Of a stretch of 6,561 nt of DNA, positions 6,555-6,561 are shown piece by piece. The first letter of the stretch is position 1. Every line of letters begins with the position of its first letter. Source of the stretch: JBEKJU01 sp050011095 (lineage in GTDB: Bacteria; Desulfobacterota; Syntrophorhabdia; Syntrophorhabdales; WCHB1-27). The DNA is taken from assembly GCA_050011095.1 (NCBI GenBank), contig JBEKJU010000210.1:1-6561 (forward strand), written 5' to 3'. The position numbers and the translations under genes were made by a program. The notes under the pieces were generated by a model, which saw only the letters and a list, made by a program, of their open reading frames with translations, did no database searches and was not told where the DNA came from.

Positions 6555-6561
6555 CTTTGAA

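Larger units (their letters stand above)
6090..6561. other. Upstream non-coding region with regulatory signals
   Basis: These 472 bases hold no supported gene on either strand. The part nearest the operon (6090-6206) contains the leader elements described separately. The middle (about 6207-6440) shows only weak structure: an interrupted 7-bp inverted repeat GGCAAGC/GCTTGCC (6266-6272 and 6300-6306) and the 8-bp palindrome CTACGTAG (6329-6336). Several tiny minus-strand ORFs of 10-22 codons occur there without convincing context. The right end (6440-6561) is visibly richer in A and T, and carries the promoter-like element and the TTTCA/TGAAA cluster. A 65-codon plus-strand ORF at 6342-6539 has no good ribosome binding site and no recognisable features. 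Confidence 0.6.

Noticed and set aside
6539..6561. T-run on the minus strand as a terminator of an upstream gene
   Set aside because: No GC-rich stem precedes the run, and it is better explained as part of the near-palindrome.

Overview
The window carries one minus-strand gene cluster, read from right to left, with about 470 bases of non-coding sequence upstream of it at the right end. In order of transcription it encodes: a 488-residue FAD-linked oxidoreductase (6089-4623), a 424-residue soluble iron-sulfur protein with two CCG domains (4595-3321), a second, divergent 532-residue FAD-linked oxidoreductase (3288-1690), electron transfer flavoprotein alpha (1538-540), and electron transfer flavoprotein beta (from 543, running off the left edge). 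The first two junctions are 27 and 32 bases, the third is 151 bases, and etfA/etfB overlap by four bases, so this looks like one operon. No RNA gene, mobile element or CRISPR array was seen.

The gene set (two GlcD-like flavoproteins, an HdrD/GlcF-like Fe-S protein, and ETF) is typical of strict anaerobes. By protein style I infer a Desulfobacterota-type (former Deltaproteobacteria) sulfate reducer or syntroph. That placement is inference and no marker gene proves it. No subunit has an obvious signal peptide or membrane segment, so the proteins should be cytoplasmic or peripheral.

The likely joint job is dehydrogenation of an unidentified organic substrate, probably a 2-hydroxy acid or similar, on an FAD-linked subunit. 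Electrons would then move through the Fe-S/CCG protein and the ETF. The set recalls the GlcDEF glycolate oxidase and the LctBCD lactate dehydrogenase/ETF complex, but it matches neither: it has two full-length flavoproteins, a double-CCG subunit, and an EtfB without the usual bifurcating signature. The substrate and the direction of electron flow cannot be read from the sequence.

The right-hand non-coding stretch looks regulatory. It holds a good sigma-54-type element (GG-N10-GC) on the minus strand about 360 bases before the first gene. Upstream of that lies a cluster of TTTCA/TGAAA elements that includes an 18-bp near-palindrome. In the predicted leader there is a 9-bp inverted repeat with a Shine-Dalgarno sequence in its loop, and an 18-codon upstream ORF with a strong ribosome binding site that overlaps the start of the first gene. 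A second candidate RNA element, a 15-bp imperfect stem with an overlapping alternative hairpin, lies before etfA.
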